A stretch of 64,000 bases of DNA, from assembly GCA_030949725.1 (NCBI GenBank), contig JAUZSE010000021.1, positions 1-64,000 of the forward strand, given 5' to 3'. Origin of the DNA: Sulfurovum sp. GTDB lineage: Bacteria > Campylobacterota > Campylobacteria > Campylobacterales > Sulfurovaceae. Shown here piece after piece: positions 51,390-61,847 of this stretch; position 1 is the stretch's first letter; each line of letters starts with the position of its first letter. The notes beneath the pieces were generated by a model. That model was given only the letters and a program-made list of their open reading frames with translations, was not told where the DNA came from and searched no databases. The position numbers and the translations under genes were made by a program.

Positions 51390-54014
51390 TTAAAAATGCA
51401 CTATTCTTAGTGATAAATGCAAGCCAATACCTTCACTAAGGTCACTAAAAAAATACATGTCTCCTGTCCATGACTTTAGTAACTTGAAAATACTATATAA
51501 CTCTTTATAGCCCTCAGGAATAGAAGCCTCATACATAAAGTAAGACATGAATTGTGTACTAGGTATACCAACTCCATTACTATGTAATACGATATTTAAA
51601 AACTCACCTCTTTCTTCAATAATTATATCAATCACCCCATTTGCTTCAGTATCTTCAATAAGAATATAAAGTAAATAGATTAAATATTCATTAATCTTAT
51701 TCAGTGACACCAATACATAGGGTAGTGTATCTGCTGAGGTTATATTAAAGTTAATATTTTTATCCTTCAATCTCTTTCTTATATATTGACAAGAATACTC
51801 GATATTTTCTATTATATTTATAGGAAATAAATCATCTTGATAATCCTCTATATTTTGCTCCATTAACATAGTAAATTTATGGTAAGAATAGTATAAAGAA
51901 TGGAGTTGGTTCTTTATATTTATAAAAAACTCTTGTTCTATAGATGTTAATATATTGGTATCCAACCTATTAATAGTTTGTTCAAGTGCATGTATTCTAT
52001 TTTTATTTTCAGACAATGATTTATCAAAAATATTTTTTTTAAAATGAAATAATTTATCTATAAAATCAAATTCTAAGAAAGAAAAGATAATGCCATAGGT
52101 ATCAAACAAATAACTCTCAGTAAATTTATTATTTATATCATTTTTTGTTAAAGCTGATACGATCAATAAAAGTTTTTTTTGACTCTTATTACAATATATA
52201 AATTGTTTATGCTCCGTGTTATTCATCACAACATTTCGAATAATGTCTTGCGCTTGTATAAGTGTAATATCTGCTAAAGCATTAAGCATCAAGGGTGCAT
52301 TTAAAGTATAGGCACTCACGTCTTCTTCTTTTAATAAATCTTCCATTTTCTTATTTAAATCCAATATATTACCAAATAAATTATACGAAATAAATGAAGA
52401 GGGACCAAGATCAGAGATCGTATCAGATAGTGCTATTCGTTTTTCAAAGATACGCATACTGCTATGAAACGTGGACATATTTTCATCATTTATATACGTA
52501 TCCATAACTTTAGATAGATATTCTTTCTTTTTTTTACGTTTTACAAAATCCATACGTCCATAAAGTAGACTGCTTACTTCTTGCCCTATACGAGACAAAA
52601 GTAATAACATATCAGCCTCACTACCATGCTCTAATTTATCTTGAGATATTGCTAAAAAACCTATCACGTTATTGTTATAAATAAGAGGAACTATAGTCTC
52701 AACCATAAATGTATCATTATTTGTAAAGAATTGACGAAAAGGTGTCACTGCACTTTTAGATTTAATCGCTGTAGCATATGGTTCTCTTGTATAGTCACGT
52801 CTAAGTTCTTTAATTTCATCTAACTCACAATTATAAGAAGCAATTGCTTTTATGTGTGTATCATAATCAATTTTTTCAAAGATAATGAGCTTATTACTAG
52901 GAACTAACTGGCGGATAATACTGATAATATCTAACCAATAAGTATCTGAGTTATAAAAAGTCTTATAAAATGTTTTTTCTCTTATTTTTAGTGTCAATCT
53001 ATTTAAAATATTTTGTTCACTTTTTTCTTTTAGATTTTGCCAATAATGCATCAAAGAATAATTAATCAAGCTAGTAATAAAAAACATTTCTACTAAAGGT
53101 ATTACAATTAATCCATAAGATACAGCCATCCAATATAGAAAAGAAGGAACTACAAATATAAAAACAGTATTTATTTTATGATATTTATGATATTTATGAA
53201 AAAGTACAATGGATAAAAGGAGCCATAACGTACTAAATATCACCATATATAAAATATATTGTCCTATTGTAAATTCAGAAATCCACTCATTGAACATAAA
53301 ACTTTTTAAAAAGAATGCAAGATGTCTCTGATGCAAAAATACTTCTTTCTCTTCTATATAGGATGATGCCATCATATAGTGATTGTCTATATTTGACAGT
53401 ACCACAATCTTATTGGTTAATAATTCTGAGACAACATTGTTTTCTAAAATATCCCTTGCATGTAATTTAGCAAAACTAGGATTACTATTATAATTGATAT
53501 ACTGATTTACTTTAGGCATGTTCTTTTGATTGAATCCTAAATTTAAGGAGGATATATTCTCATAGTCTAAATATGGCACACCTCTGTTAGATGTTCTCTC
53601 ATATAATTTATTAAAATTATACACCCCAATTTGATTATTATGATTATCAAAATAATTAATATGATCTTTATCTGACATAAAAATAGGCCGTACAAAAAGT
53701 ATCTGTGGCAACTCTACAAACATAGTATCAAATTCAAGCGTTTTAAATGTTTCATTGTGAAAAACATCTACTAAAAATAATTCTGGTTTTTGTAAATTAA
53801 CCAAACGAATAACTTTAACTAAATCATCTGATGATATTATAGAGGCATCAATCAAAGTAAATTTTTCATGATGATCATTAGAAGAAGGCAACAAATTATA
53901 AGTACGATTATAAATATAGTTATTGAAGAAGAAGAAAACACCACTAGTCCAACCTAATGCGAGCAAAATAAATAATTTGAATAATAATGATAAAAAATAA
54001 TGGTTTTTAAACAT
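51390..54014 (-). CDS. CHASE2-like/GAF-like sensor with degenerate histidine-kinase-type C-terminus
   Basis: N-TM, extracytoplasmic CHASE2-like region (SFAKLHARDILENNVVSELLTNKIVVLSNIDN), three TMs, GAF-like region, C-term VLHSNGVGIPSTQ...SEGIGLHLSLRIVHF. Confidence 0.65.
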   Translation of the reverse strand: MFKNHYFLSLLFKLFILLALGWTSGVFFFFNNYIYNRTYNLLPSSNDHHEKFTLIDASIISSDDLVKVIRLVNLQKPELFLVDVFHNETFKTLEFDTMFVELPQILFVRPIFMSDKDHINYFDNHNNQIGVYNFNKLYERTSNRGVPYLDYENISSLNLGFNQKNMPKVNQYINYNSNPSFAKLHARDILENNVVSELLTNKIVVLSNIDNHYMMASSYIEEKEVFLHQRHLAFFLKSFMFNEWISEFTIGQYILYMVIFSTLWLLLSIVLFHKYHKYHKINTVFIFVVPSFLYWMAVSYGLIVIPLVEMFFITSLINYSLMHYWQNLKEKSEQNILNRLTLKIREKTFYKTFYNSDTYWLDIISIIRQLVPSNKLIIFEKIDYDTHIKAIASYNCELDEIKELRRDYTREPYATAIKSKSAVTPFRQFFTNNDTFMVETIVPLIYNNNVIGFLAISQDKLEHGSEADMLLLLSRIGQEVSSLLYGRMDFVKRKKKKEYLSKVMDTYINDENMSTFHSSMRIFEKRIALSDTISDLGPSSFISYNLFGNILDLNKKMEDLLKEEDVSAYTLNAPLMLNALADITLIQAQDIIRNVVMNNTEHKQFIYCNKSQKKLLLIVSALTKNDINNKFTESYLFDTYGIIFSFLEFDFIDKLFHFKKNIFDKSLSENKNRIHALEQTINRLDTNILTSIEQEFFINIKNQLHSLYYSYHKFTMLMEQNIEDYQDDLFPINIIENIEYSCQYIRKRLKDKNINFNITSADTLPYVLVSLNKINEYLIYLLYILIEDTEANGVIDIIIEERGEFLNIVLHSNGVGIPSTQFMSYFMYEASIPEGYKELYSIFKLLKSWTGDMYFFSDLSEGIGLHLSLRIVHF

Positions 54015-54018
54015 ATTT

Positions 54019-54246
54019 CTAAGATATACTCAACAAAACTAAAAAATCAAGATTACGTGTCTGAAAATTATCATTTTCTAAAATAGAATGATTGAGAAAT
54101 AGTTCTGATTCTTTTTTGAGAACTTCTTTTTTTAAGAGCAGATCAAGTTCTTTGGATTCATTCTCACCCAATTCTCTATGATTTATAGGGATAGTGCTTG
54201 ATTTTATTTTGGGGTTTTTGGATTGGATTAGTATATACCTCATCAT
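54019..54246 (-). CDS. Small hypothetical protein (75 aa)
   Basis: Intact ORF overlapping the upstream kinase by 4 nt and abutting the CHASE2-like gene. Confidence 0.5.
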   Translation of the reverse strand: MMRYILIQSKNPKIKSSTIPINHRELGENESKELDLLLKKEVLKKESELFLNHSILENDNFQTRNLDFLVLLSIS

Positions 54247-55283
54247 TTATCTAAAATAACGAAAGAAAAAGTAGATCCTTTTTCTTCTTCACTTTCTATC
54301 TCTAGTTTAGAACGGTGCATCGTTAGAATACTTTTTACAATAGAAAGTCCCAAACCCATAGAGTTGTCCCAATTGTGTGTCCCTGAACGGTAAAACTTTT
54401 TAGTCACTTTTTCTATATCGGAAGAAGAAATACCTGCACCTTTGTCAGATATAGATATCTGTTCTTTATTCACTACTACTTGGACTAGATCTTTAGAATA
54501 CTTCAATGCGTTTTCAATGAGATTTTTCAACACGACTTCCAAGAGTGTCCTATCTGCTTCTACTGTATAACTACTTCCCTCTAAAATAATCTCTCTTTGT
54601 GGATATTTATCGCTCAAAGAAACTTTTACCTCTTCTGCCAATGTATAAAAATCAAAAGTACTAGGATGCAAAGTCGCTTCCCCACTCTCAAATTTATTCC
54701 ATAAGACAAGGCGACTCAAAAGTGCTTCAATTTTGAGACCATTATTATAAATTTTATTTAAGAATTTTTCTTGTAAAACTGCAGGAATTTCTTTGTCATC
54801 TTCAAGTGTCTGTGCGTATCCCATAATCGAAGCAATCGGGTTGCGAAATTCGTGTGCGATGGCGGAGATCATATCTCCACGTTGACGATTTTTTAGTTTG
54901 AGTTTTGCATTATAACGCTGCTTCACATCTTCACGTTTTTTAGAACTACTAAGTGTTTTGATAAGGTTTTGATTGATGTCTTCAAATTCCTGTGTAAAAA
55001 AATGTGCCTTATACTCAAATGTATCCACTTTATCCAGATTGCCAAGATTTTCCAAATATTCATTGATGAGATTTAACTCTTTTTGCATACGTTTCGCACC
55101 ACGGTACACAGTAAATATAAACACCGAGAAACCCAATCCCAATAAAGAAAGTGACAGCAGTGCAACATTTTCATCAGGCACCAAAAGAAGGAAGAATATA
55201 GTAAATACAACAAAAATAAATACAGCAACACTCACAAGTCTTGCCATCACATATTCTTTAAAGTGCGGTCTTTTAAATAACAT
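54243..55283 (-). CDS. Sensor histidine kinase
   Basis: MISAIAHEFRNPIASIMGYAQTLE, NLIENALKYSKD, SDKGAGISSSDIEKVTKKFYRSG, GLGLSIVKSIL. Confidence 0.95.
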   Translation of the reverse strand: MLFKRPHFKEYVMARLVSVAVFIFVVFTIFFLLLVPDENVALLSLSLLGLGFSVFIFTVYRGAKRMQKELNLINEYLENLGNLDKVDTFEYKAHFFTQEFEDINQNLIKTLSSSKKREDVKQRYNAKLKLKNRQRGDMISAIAHEFRNPIASIMGYAQTLEDDKEIPAVLQEKFLNKIYNNGLKIEALLSRLVLWNKFESGEATLHPSTFDFYTLAEEVKVSLSDKYPQREIILEGSSYTVEADRTLLEVVLKNLIENALKYSKDLVQVVVNKEQISISDKGAGISSSDIEKVTKKFYRSGTHNWDNSMGLGLSIVKSILTMHRSKLEIESEEEKGSTFSFVILDK

Positions 55284-55297
55284 AATAAAGCGCTATT

Positions 55298-55687
55298 TTA
55301 TTTAGCTTTTTTTTCAACATCATTGATATAGCTTAAAAAATCTTCTATATTAAAGTATCCAATAATTTCTTCTATCACTGCTTTATTTTCTTTCATAAAA
55401 AAAATGGTAGGTACTCCATCTATCGAAGGCAATATAGACATTGCCTTAGCATCTTCTCTCATCACTTTTACCACAACAAACTTTTCAAGTCTTTGCTTCA
55501 CACTAGCATCTGACAAGGTACCATGTTTCATTTTTTTACACCATCCGCAGTTTTCACCTTCTACAAAAACCATAATATTTTTATGTTCTTTTTTCGCTAT
55601 ATTCAATGCTGTATTTATATCTTTTACCCATTCAAGAGAAAAGAGCGTACTCGAAAAAAGCAAGAGTCCTAATATTATTTTGTTCAT
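55298..55687 (-). CDS. Secreted thioredoxin-like protein
   Basis: Signal peptide; KNIMVFVEGENCGWCKKMKHGTLSD; DGVPTIFFMKENK. Confidence 0.85.
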   Translation of the reverse strand: MNKIILGLLLFSSTLFSLEWVKDINTALNIAKKEHKNIMVFVEGENCGWCKKMKHGTLSDASVKQRLEKFVVVKVMREDAKAMSILPSIDGVPTIFFMKENKAVIEEIIGYFNIEDFLSYINDVEKKAK

Positions 55688-55700
55688 ATTTATCCTTAAT

Positions 55701-56807
55701 TTAATTAAAATATTTTATAGTATCTTTAAACACATTATAAAGTGCTTTCACTTCTTTGATAGAGGTTCTTTCATTGGGTGCATGAATGGTATCGTTGATC
55801 ACACCAAACTCAACAACATCTATGCCAAAAGCCCCCATAAATCTTGCATCACTCGTACCTCCAGCTGTTGAAAGTTTGGTATCTATGCCCGTAATGTTCT
55901 TTATGCTTTGAGCAAGGCTTTCCACTATTTTTGAGTCTCGGGTCGTAACAAAAGGGTAAGACCCCTGTGCCAATTCTAAGCTATAATCCAAACCTTCAAA
56001 ACATTTGTCTATGTGTAGCCTAACGTCTTCTTGTGTGGTTTTTGTGGAGTTACGTACATTGAACATCATTTTTAAGGCACTAGGTGTGACATTGGTTACT
56101 TCCATTCCTGCACGGATATCTGTGATGACCATTTGACTTGGTGCAAAATCATTGTCACCATTGTCAAGGTTCACCCCTGCTAGTTTTTCCAAAATAGATG
56201 CTATTTGATGCACAGGATTAATCGCTTTGGCAGGGTACGCTGCATGCCCTTGTTTGCCTTGAAGTGTCAAGTAACCGTTGATAGAACCTCTACGTCCTAT
56301 CTTGATGGCATCTCCAAATGTTGTTTCGCAGGTAGGTTCCGCGACGATGCAGTAATCAGGTAGATTCCCTATCTCTTTAAGATGTTCAAGCATAATGACC
56401 GTACCATACTTCGCTTCTCCCTCTTCGTCTGAAGTAAGCAAAATAGAAAGTGTGCCTTGAAAGTCTTCAATATCTTTACATGTTTGTATAAATGCTGCCA
56501 GACCCGACTTCATGTCTTGTGCCCCACGCGCATAAATGTTACCCTCTTTAATCACAGGCACAAAAGGATTGGTCTCCCAGTTATCTCCTGCAGGTACTAC
56601 ATCTACATGCCCCGCAAAACAAAGATGTGGACCTTCAGAGAATTTTTTGCTAAGAAAAAGGTTTTTGACACCCTCTTTATTGACATACGTAGCCTCATAT
56701 CCATCAAGATATGCTTCAATAAAGGCTAAAGAGCCAGCATCATCTGGCGTGAGAGACTTGCAAGATAAAAGTTTTAGTAAGAGATCAACAACATTCATAG
56801 GGTTCAT
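55701..56807 (-). CDS. dapE: Succinyl-diaminopimelate desuccinylase
   Basis: HLCFAGHVDVVPAGDNWETNPFVPVIKEGNIYARGAQDMKSGLAAFI; LLTSDEEGEAKYGT; STAGGTSDARFM. Confidence 0.95.
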   Translation of the reverse strand: MNPMNVVDLLLKLLSCKSLTPDDAGSLAFIEAYLDGYEATYVNKEGVKNLFLSKKFSEGPHLCFAGHVDVVPAGDNWETNPFVPVIKEGNIYARGAQDMKSGLAAFIQTCKDIEDFQGTLSILLTSDEEGEAKYGTVIMLEHLKEIGNLPDYCIVAEPTCETTFGDAIKIGRRGSINGYLTLQGKQGHAAYPAKAINPVHQIASILEKLAGVNLDNGDNDFAPSQMVITDIRAGMEVTNVTPSALKMMFNVRNSTKTTQEDVRLHIDKCFEGLDYSLELAQGSYPFVTTRDSKIVESLAQSIKNITGIDTKLSTAGGTSDARFMGAFGIDVVEFGVINDTIHAPNERTSIKEVKALYNVFKDTIKYFN

Positions 56808-57352
56808 AGTGTTCTAAATTTTCGGATCATTGACATGTAGGCATCGATGTTTTCAAAACGATGATTGCCCCCATGTTCCACGACAATATGGTGTGTATTA
56901 TAGAGAGATTGTGCTTTAGTATAATCCAAGAGTTCATCATCACTTTGAAGAAGTACCAAATATCTCCCTTTAAGAGGCAAAACTTTTAAGCTTTTCATCT
57001 GTTTTAAGTAAGATTTTTTGAAATTAAATGGCTCATCATCGCAAAAACGTTTTTGCATACCCACATAGGGTGCCAAGGTTTTCCAAGGTTGCGTAGAGGG
57101 ATTGAGAAGTACAGCTTTGAGTCTATGTTTTTCAGCCAAATATGTGGCATAAAACCCACCCAATGATGAACCCATAAGCAAATCTATCTTTTCCGACTCT
57201 ATGAGCTTGTCCAGTACTTCTATGGCTTCTTTGGGAGAGAAAGGAAGGTTTGGGGCAATCACACCAATCTCACCAAAGTATGCTTTGAGCATTTTAGATT
57301 TATTTCCCCTACCACAAGAAGAAAAACCATGAAGAAAAAGTATCTTTAACAT
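56804..57352 (-). CDS. YqiA-like alpha/beta-fold esterase
   Basis: ILFLHGFSSCGRGNKSK; LLMGSSLGGFYATYLAEKH; VVEHGGNHRFEN. Confidence 0.85.
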   Translation of the reverse strand: MLKILFLHGFSSCGRGNKSKMLKAYFGEIGVIAPNLPFSPKEAIEVLDKLIESEKIDLLMGSSLGGFYATYLAEKHRLKAVLLNPSTQPWKTLAPYVGMQKRFCDDEPFNFKKSYLKQMKSLKVLPLKGRYLVLLQSDDELLDYTKAQSLYNTHHIVVEHGGNHRFENIDAYMSMIRKFRTL

Positions 57353-57541
57353 CTTTGTCCTTCTATCTTTCTATAAATTGTTTCAATAAATGTTGCACTT
57401 TTATCTCCTATAAAATCATTGCGATAACTTAATTTGCTGATGCCATTTTTTCTTTATATATTCTATTATTTTGTAGTGTACCTTAAAGTAAATTTATATA
57501 TAATAAGAATAGTAAAAAACACACTACAAATAGGGTAAATA

Positions 57542-57832
57542 ATGCAAATAGACCATACTGTTTTAGCCAAATTAGAAAAACTTTCTCATCTTCGTATTGA
57601 TGATTCTAAAAAAGAAGAAGTCATGCAACAACTCACAGGTATTCTAAGCTATATAGAAAACCTCAATGAACTCGATACTAAGTCACTTAATCCTACCTTT
57701 TCAACACTTGATGGTGGCACACCGTTAAGGGAAGATATTCCTAGAGAAACGACTAGTATTGCTGCTGACATTCTTTCCCATGCACCCAATGGTGAGAATG
57801 ACTTTTTTATCGTACCTGCGATCATTGAGTAG
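57542..57832 (+). CDS. gatC: Asp-tRNA(Asn)/Glu-tRNA(Gln) amidotransferase subunit C
   Basis: MQIDHTVLAKLEKLSHLRIDDSKKEEVMQQLTGILSYIENLNELDT. Confidence 0.95.
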   Translation: MQIDHTVLAKLEKLSHLRIDDSKKEEVMQQLTGILSYIENLNELDTKSLNPTFSTLDGGTPLREDIPRETTSIAADILSHAPNGENDFFIVPAIIE

Positions 57833-57927
57833 GAGAAAGTAAGAAATCAAAAAAACTTTGTCATTGAGCGGGATAACAAGGTTATAGTTAGATATAATAA
57901 ATTTAAATACACATATAAAGGATTTTT

Positions 57928-58992
57928 ATGGCTGCATTTGATATTAAGAAACTACTTCAGAGTGTGGTAGCACATGGTGCATCAGATCTACACCTGGTGT
58001 CTCGTACAGAACCACAAATTAGACTTGATGGTACTCTTAAACCAGTAAATCTACCTAAGATGACAGGAGAAGACATCGAAGAGATGTGCTATTCTCTCAT
58101 TACTGAAAAACAAAAACAACAATATGAAGAATTTAATGAACTTGACTTTGCACTTCTACTCCCAGGGACTGGACGTTTTAGAGCAAACTACTACCGTACT
58201 TTAGGCGATCCTGCTGCTGCATTTAGGATTATTCCCATTGATATACCTTCTTTAGATGATTTAAAATCTCCTCCAATCTATAAAGAACTTGTCAAAAGAG
58301 AAAAAGGGCTTATACTGGTTACTGGACCTACAGGTTCAGGTAAATCAACAACCCTTGCAGCCATGCTCAATGAAATCAACCTTACGGAACACAAACATAT
58401 TATCACGGTTGAAGATCCTGTGGAATTCATCCATCAAAATAAAAAATCTGTTTTCTCTCATAGAGGTGTGGGAGATGATACTGCTAGTTTCGCCAAAGCA
58501 CTTAAATTTTCTATGCGTCAAGATCCAGATATTATATTTATCGGGGAAATGCGAGATAGAGAAACTATTGAAGCAGGACTCACAGCCGCAGAAACAGGTC
58601 ACCTTGTATTTGCTACACTACACACCTCTTCGGCTCCTGGTACTATTAACCGTATTATTGATGTTTTTAGTGGAGATGAACAACCACAAATCAGAGCTAT
58701 GATCGCTTCTTCACTCGTGGCAGTCATCGCTCAGGCTTTACTCCCTAAACTGGGTGGGGGTCGTGTGGCTGCTTCGGAGATACTCGTTACCAATCATGCA
58801 ATATCAAACCTTATCCGTGAAGATAAAGTACACCAAATTTATTCACAAATGCAACTAGGTCAAGGAGATACAGGTATGCAAACGCAAACGCAATCACTGA
58901 TGAAGTTTTATAAAGATAAGAAAATTTCCCGTGAGATTGCTCTGCAATATGCAAATAGAGCTGATGAAGTGGAAAAAGCACTCATGCACTAA
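57928..58992 (+). CDS. pilT: Type IV pilus retraction ATPase PilT-like
   Basis: GASDLHLVSRTEPQIRLDGTLKPVN; LILVTGPTGSGKSTTLAAMLNEIN; HIITVEDPVEFIHQNKKSVFSHRGVG; RQDPDIIFIGEMRDRETIEAGLTAAETGHLVFATLHT. Confidence 0.95.
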   Translation: MAAFDIKKLLQSVVAHGASDLHLVSRTEPQIRLDGTLKPVNLPKMTGEDIEEMCYSLITEKQKQQYEEFNELDFALLLPGTGRFRANYYRTLGDPAAAFRIIPIDIPSLDDLKSPPIYKELVKREKGLILVTGPTGSGKSTTLAAMLNEINLTEHKHIITVEDPVEFIHQNKKSVFSHRGVGDDTASFAKALKFSMRQDPDIIFIGEMRDRETIEAGLTAAETGHLVFATLHTSSAPGTINRIIDVFSGDEQPQIRAMIASSLVAVIAQALLPKLGGGRVAASEILVTNHAISNLIREDKVHQIYSQMQLGQGDTGMQTQTQSLMKFYKDKKISREIALQYANRADEVEKALMH

Positions 58993-59061
58993 AACTTTTA
59001 TCTAAAAGTATGTTTCAGATACAATATCAAATAAATAAAGTAACAAGATGAGGGTAATACT

Positions 59062-59649
59062 ATGGATTTTTCAATGATGGACTTCAATTACTTTGATCTC
59101 ACGATCTCAGCTATCATACTGATATTGGGTATCAAAGGTTTTATACAAGGATTTATAAAAGAGGTATTTGGTCTTGCAGGTCTTATTGGTGGTGTTTACT
59201 TTGCTTCAAGATTATCTGATGATGCAGCAGCCTTTATAGAGACAAATTTTTTTCAAATGGAAAATACATCCTTACTCAAACTCATTGGTTTTTTGTCAGT
59301 CTTAATCGTTATTTGGTCTGTGGCTACCCTATTGGGTTCACTCTTCTCCAAACTCACAAGTGAAAGTGGCTTAAGTTTCTTAAATCGTCTCTTTGGTTTC
59401 ATCGCAGGAGGAGGAAAGTACTTTCTTGTTTTTGCACTCATCGTGACTGCCTTAGCAAATGTGAAACTTGTCAAAGATAATTTAGGTAAATATGTTGATG
59501 ATTCTATACTTTATCCTTTTCTTTTGGAAGCAGGTTCATACCTCATCAAAATTGACACTTCTAATCTCACGATAACGACATCAAATGATAAGAATGTATC
59601 TTCCAATGAGATGAGCATCTCTGTCAAAACCAATACTACAACAGACTAA
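59062..59649 (+). CDS. CvpA-family membrane protein
   Basis: YFDLTISAIILILGIKGFIQGFIKEVFGLAGLIGGVYFASRL. Confidence 0.9.
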   Translation: MDFSMMDFNYFDLTISAIILILGIKGFIQGFIKEVFGLAGLIGGVYFASRLSDDAAAFIETNFFQMENTSLLKLIGFLSVLIVIWSVATLLGSLFSKLTSESGLSFLNRLFGFIAGGGKYFLVFALIVTALANVKLVKDNLGKYVDDSILYPFLLEAGSYLIKIDTSNLTITTSNDKNVSSNEMSISVKTNTTTD

Positions 59650-59659
59650 ACGAGAATAT

Positions 59660-60109
59660 ATGATTGAATATCCCCTACTTTTAGAAAAGTTTCAAACACT
59701 TCTCAAAGAAAATACACTCAAATTCACAAAACAAAGAGAGCTTGTTTTAAAGTTTCTCTATGACAACGATGGACATTTTACGCCTGAAGACATCTATACT
59801 TTACTCAAACAACAACACCCGGAGATAAACATTGGTATAGCTACGGTATACCGTACACTTTCTCTACTTGAAACCTCACACATTGCTTCTTCTATTTCAT
59901 TTGGCGTGCAAGGAAAGAAATATGAATTAGGACTCAAAGAACACCATGACCATCTCATCTGTACAAAATGCTCCAAGATCATAGAGTTTTTCGATGAAAC
60001 TATCGAAACAAAACAAGAAGAGATAGCCAAAGAGTTCAATTTCAAAATGACAGGGCATACGATGAAGATCGTAGGACTTTGTGAAGAGTGTCAAGCACAA
60101 GATACATAA
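59660..60109 (+). CDS. fur: Fur-family transcriptional regulator
   Basis: FTKQRELVLKFLYDNDGHFTPEDIYTLLKQQHPEINIGIATVYRTLSLLE; HHDHLICTKCSKIIEF; LCEEC. Confidence 0.9.
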   Translation: MIEYPLLLEKFQTLLKENTLKFTKQRELVLKFLYDNDGHFTPEDIYTLLKQQHPEINIGIATVYRTLSLLETSHIASSISFGVQGKKYELGLKEHHDHLICTKCSKIIEFFDETIETKQEEIAKEFNFKMTGHTMKIVGLCEECQAQDT

Positions 60110-60160
60110 CCCCAAAAAACGACATTAAAGAAAAACATACTATTTTATACAGGAGACACC

Positions 60161-61807
60161 TTGATATTTTCAAATCAATATATTCAAGAACGCATTAAAA
60201 AAGCAGCACAGTTAAAAGAAGAGGGATTCAACCCCTACCCTACAAATATCCAAAAAGGCATGTCCTCTAAAGATTTTTTAGAAAAATATGCTTACATAGC
60301 AGAGCAGGATGCTGAAGAAAAAAAAGATGAGACACAAGATGTCACACTCACTGGTAGACTCAAGTTTATACGTATCATGGGAAGAGCTGCTTTTGCCAAG
60401 ATGGAAGATGGTGATGGACTTGTCCAAATCTATTACAACAGAGATGACCTCCCTGAGGGATACTACAACAAAGTCAAAAAACTCATAGAAGTAGGAGATG
60501 TGGTTGTAGCCCAAGGTTATCCTTTTGTTACGCAAACAGGAGAACTTACCCTTCACTGTAAACGTTTTGAGATTGTCTCTAAGTCTATCACCCCTTTACC
60601 TGAAAAGTTCCACGGACTCACCGATCAAGAATTGCGTTACCGTCAACGTTACCTAGACATGATTATGAACCCTGAGATAAAGAAAACATTTATCACGCGT
60701 TCAAAGATTGTTTCACTGATTAGAAGATTTTTTGAAGATAAAGAATTTTTGGAAGTAGAAACCCCTATGATGCACCCTATCCCTGGTGGGGCAAATGCAA
60801 AACCGTTTATCACACACCATAATGCATTGGATGTTGAACGTTATTTACGTATTGCACCAGAGCTTTACCTCAAACGTCTTATCGTGGGTGGGATGGATGC
60901 TGTCTTTGAGATAAACAGATGTTTCAGAAACGAAGGTATGGACCATACACACAATCCTGAGTTTACTTCCATAGAATTTTACTGGGCATACCATACCTAC
61001 GAAGACCTTATGAAAATCACGGAAGAGCTTTATGACTATATCTTTGAGCATCTTGATATGTCTAGAACATTGACCTATGGAGAACTCGAGATAGACTGTA
61101 CTACGCCTTTTGCAAAAATTCCGTATGTGGAAGCACTGACCAGTATCGGTGGTGTCCCTTTAGATGTGGCTACGGATAAAGAAAAAGCCTTAGCCTACCT
61201 TAAAACACACAATGTACATGTCGATGCCAACCTCAGCTTAGGCTACTTACAATCAGAACTTTTTGACGCATTTGTAGAAGAAAAACTTATCAATCCTACT
61301 TATATTACGCAGTACCCTGTAGACATTTCTCCACTAGCAAGAAGATCAGATGAAAATCCAAATATCGCTGAACGTTTTGAACTCTTTATGGCAGGAAAAG
61401 AGATAGCAAACGGCTTTAACGAACTCAATGACCCTCTTGATCAGTACGAGAGATTTAAGGCACAAGTAGACACCAAAGATGCAACAGGTGATGATGAAGC
61501 CATGCATATGGATACAGACTATGTTAAAGCCCTAGGCTATGGTATGGCTCCCACAGCAGGAGAAGGCATAGGTATTGACCGACTTGTGATGATGCTAACC
61601 AACCAACACAGCATCCGTGATGTACTGCTGTTCCCTGCGATGAAACCAGAAGCACCTCGCCCTGAAATAGCACCTGTTTGTGAAGTAGACAAGTGTAAAA
61701 AATGTGGGAACGAAAACATGGATGAACTCAAACCTGCCAAAAAAGGTAAAGGGTTTTTCTGTATGGATGTAAGTGCATGTAAGAAAAGAATAGCTGAAAA
61801 GAAATAA
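60161..61807 (+). CDS. lysS: Lysyl-tRNA synthetase (class II; TTG start)
   Basis: [87 protein letters not shown]. Confidence 0.97.
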   Translation: MIFSNQYIQERIKKAAQLKEEGFNPYPTNIQKGMSSKDFLEKYAYIAEQDAEEKKDETQDVTLTGRLKFIRIMGRAAFAKMEDGDGLVQIYYNRDDLPEGYYNKVKKLIEVGDVVVAQGYPFVTQTGELTLHCKRFEIVSKSITPLPEKFHGLTDQELRYRQRYLDMIMNPEIKKTFITRSKIVSLIRRFFEDKEFLEVETPMMHPIPGGANAKPFITHHNALDVERYLRIAPELYLKRLIVGGMDAVFEINRCFRNEGMDHTHNPEFTSIEFYWAYHTYEDLMKITEELYDYIFEHLDMSRTLTYGELEIDCTTPFAKIPYVEALTSIGGVPLDVATDKEKALAYLKTHNVHVDANLSLGYLQSELFDAFVEEKLINPTYITQYPVDISPLARRSDENPNIAERFELFMAGKEIANGFNELNDPLDQYERFKAQVDTKDATGDDEAMHMDTDYVKALGYGMAPTAGEGIGIDRLVMMLTNQHSIRDVLLFPAMKPEAPRPEIAPVCEVDKCKKCGNENMDELKPAKKGKGFFCMDVSACKKRIAEKK

Positions 61808-61814
61808 TCTAACT

Positions 61815-61840
61815 GTAACTCTAACCATTGGAGTTACTTT
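61815..61840. terminator. Putative bidirectional terminator between convergent lysS and response-regulator genes
   Basis: GTAACTC-N9-GAGTTAC stem followed by TTTCTT, in the 40-bp convergent gap. Confidence 0.55.
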
Positions 61841-61847
61841 CTTAAAA

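Noticed and set aside
57842-57927. Possible small RNA between gatC and pilT
   Set aside because: Short AT-rich gap with no convincing hairpin; a plain promoter/RBS region explains it.
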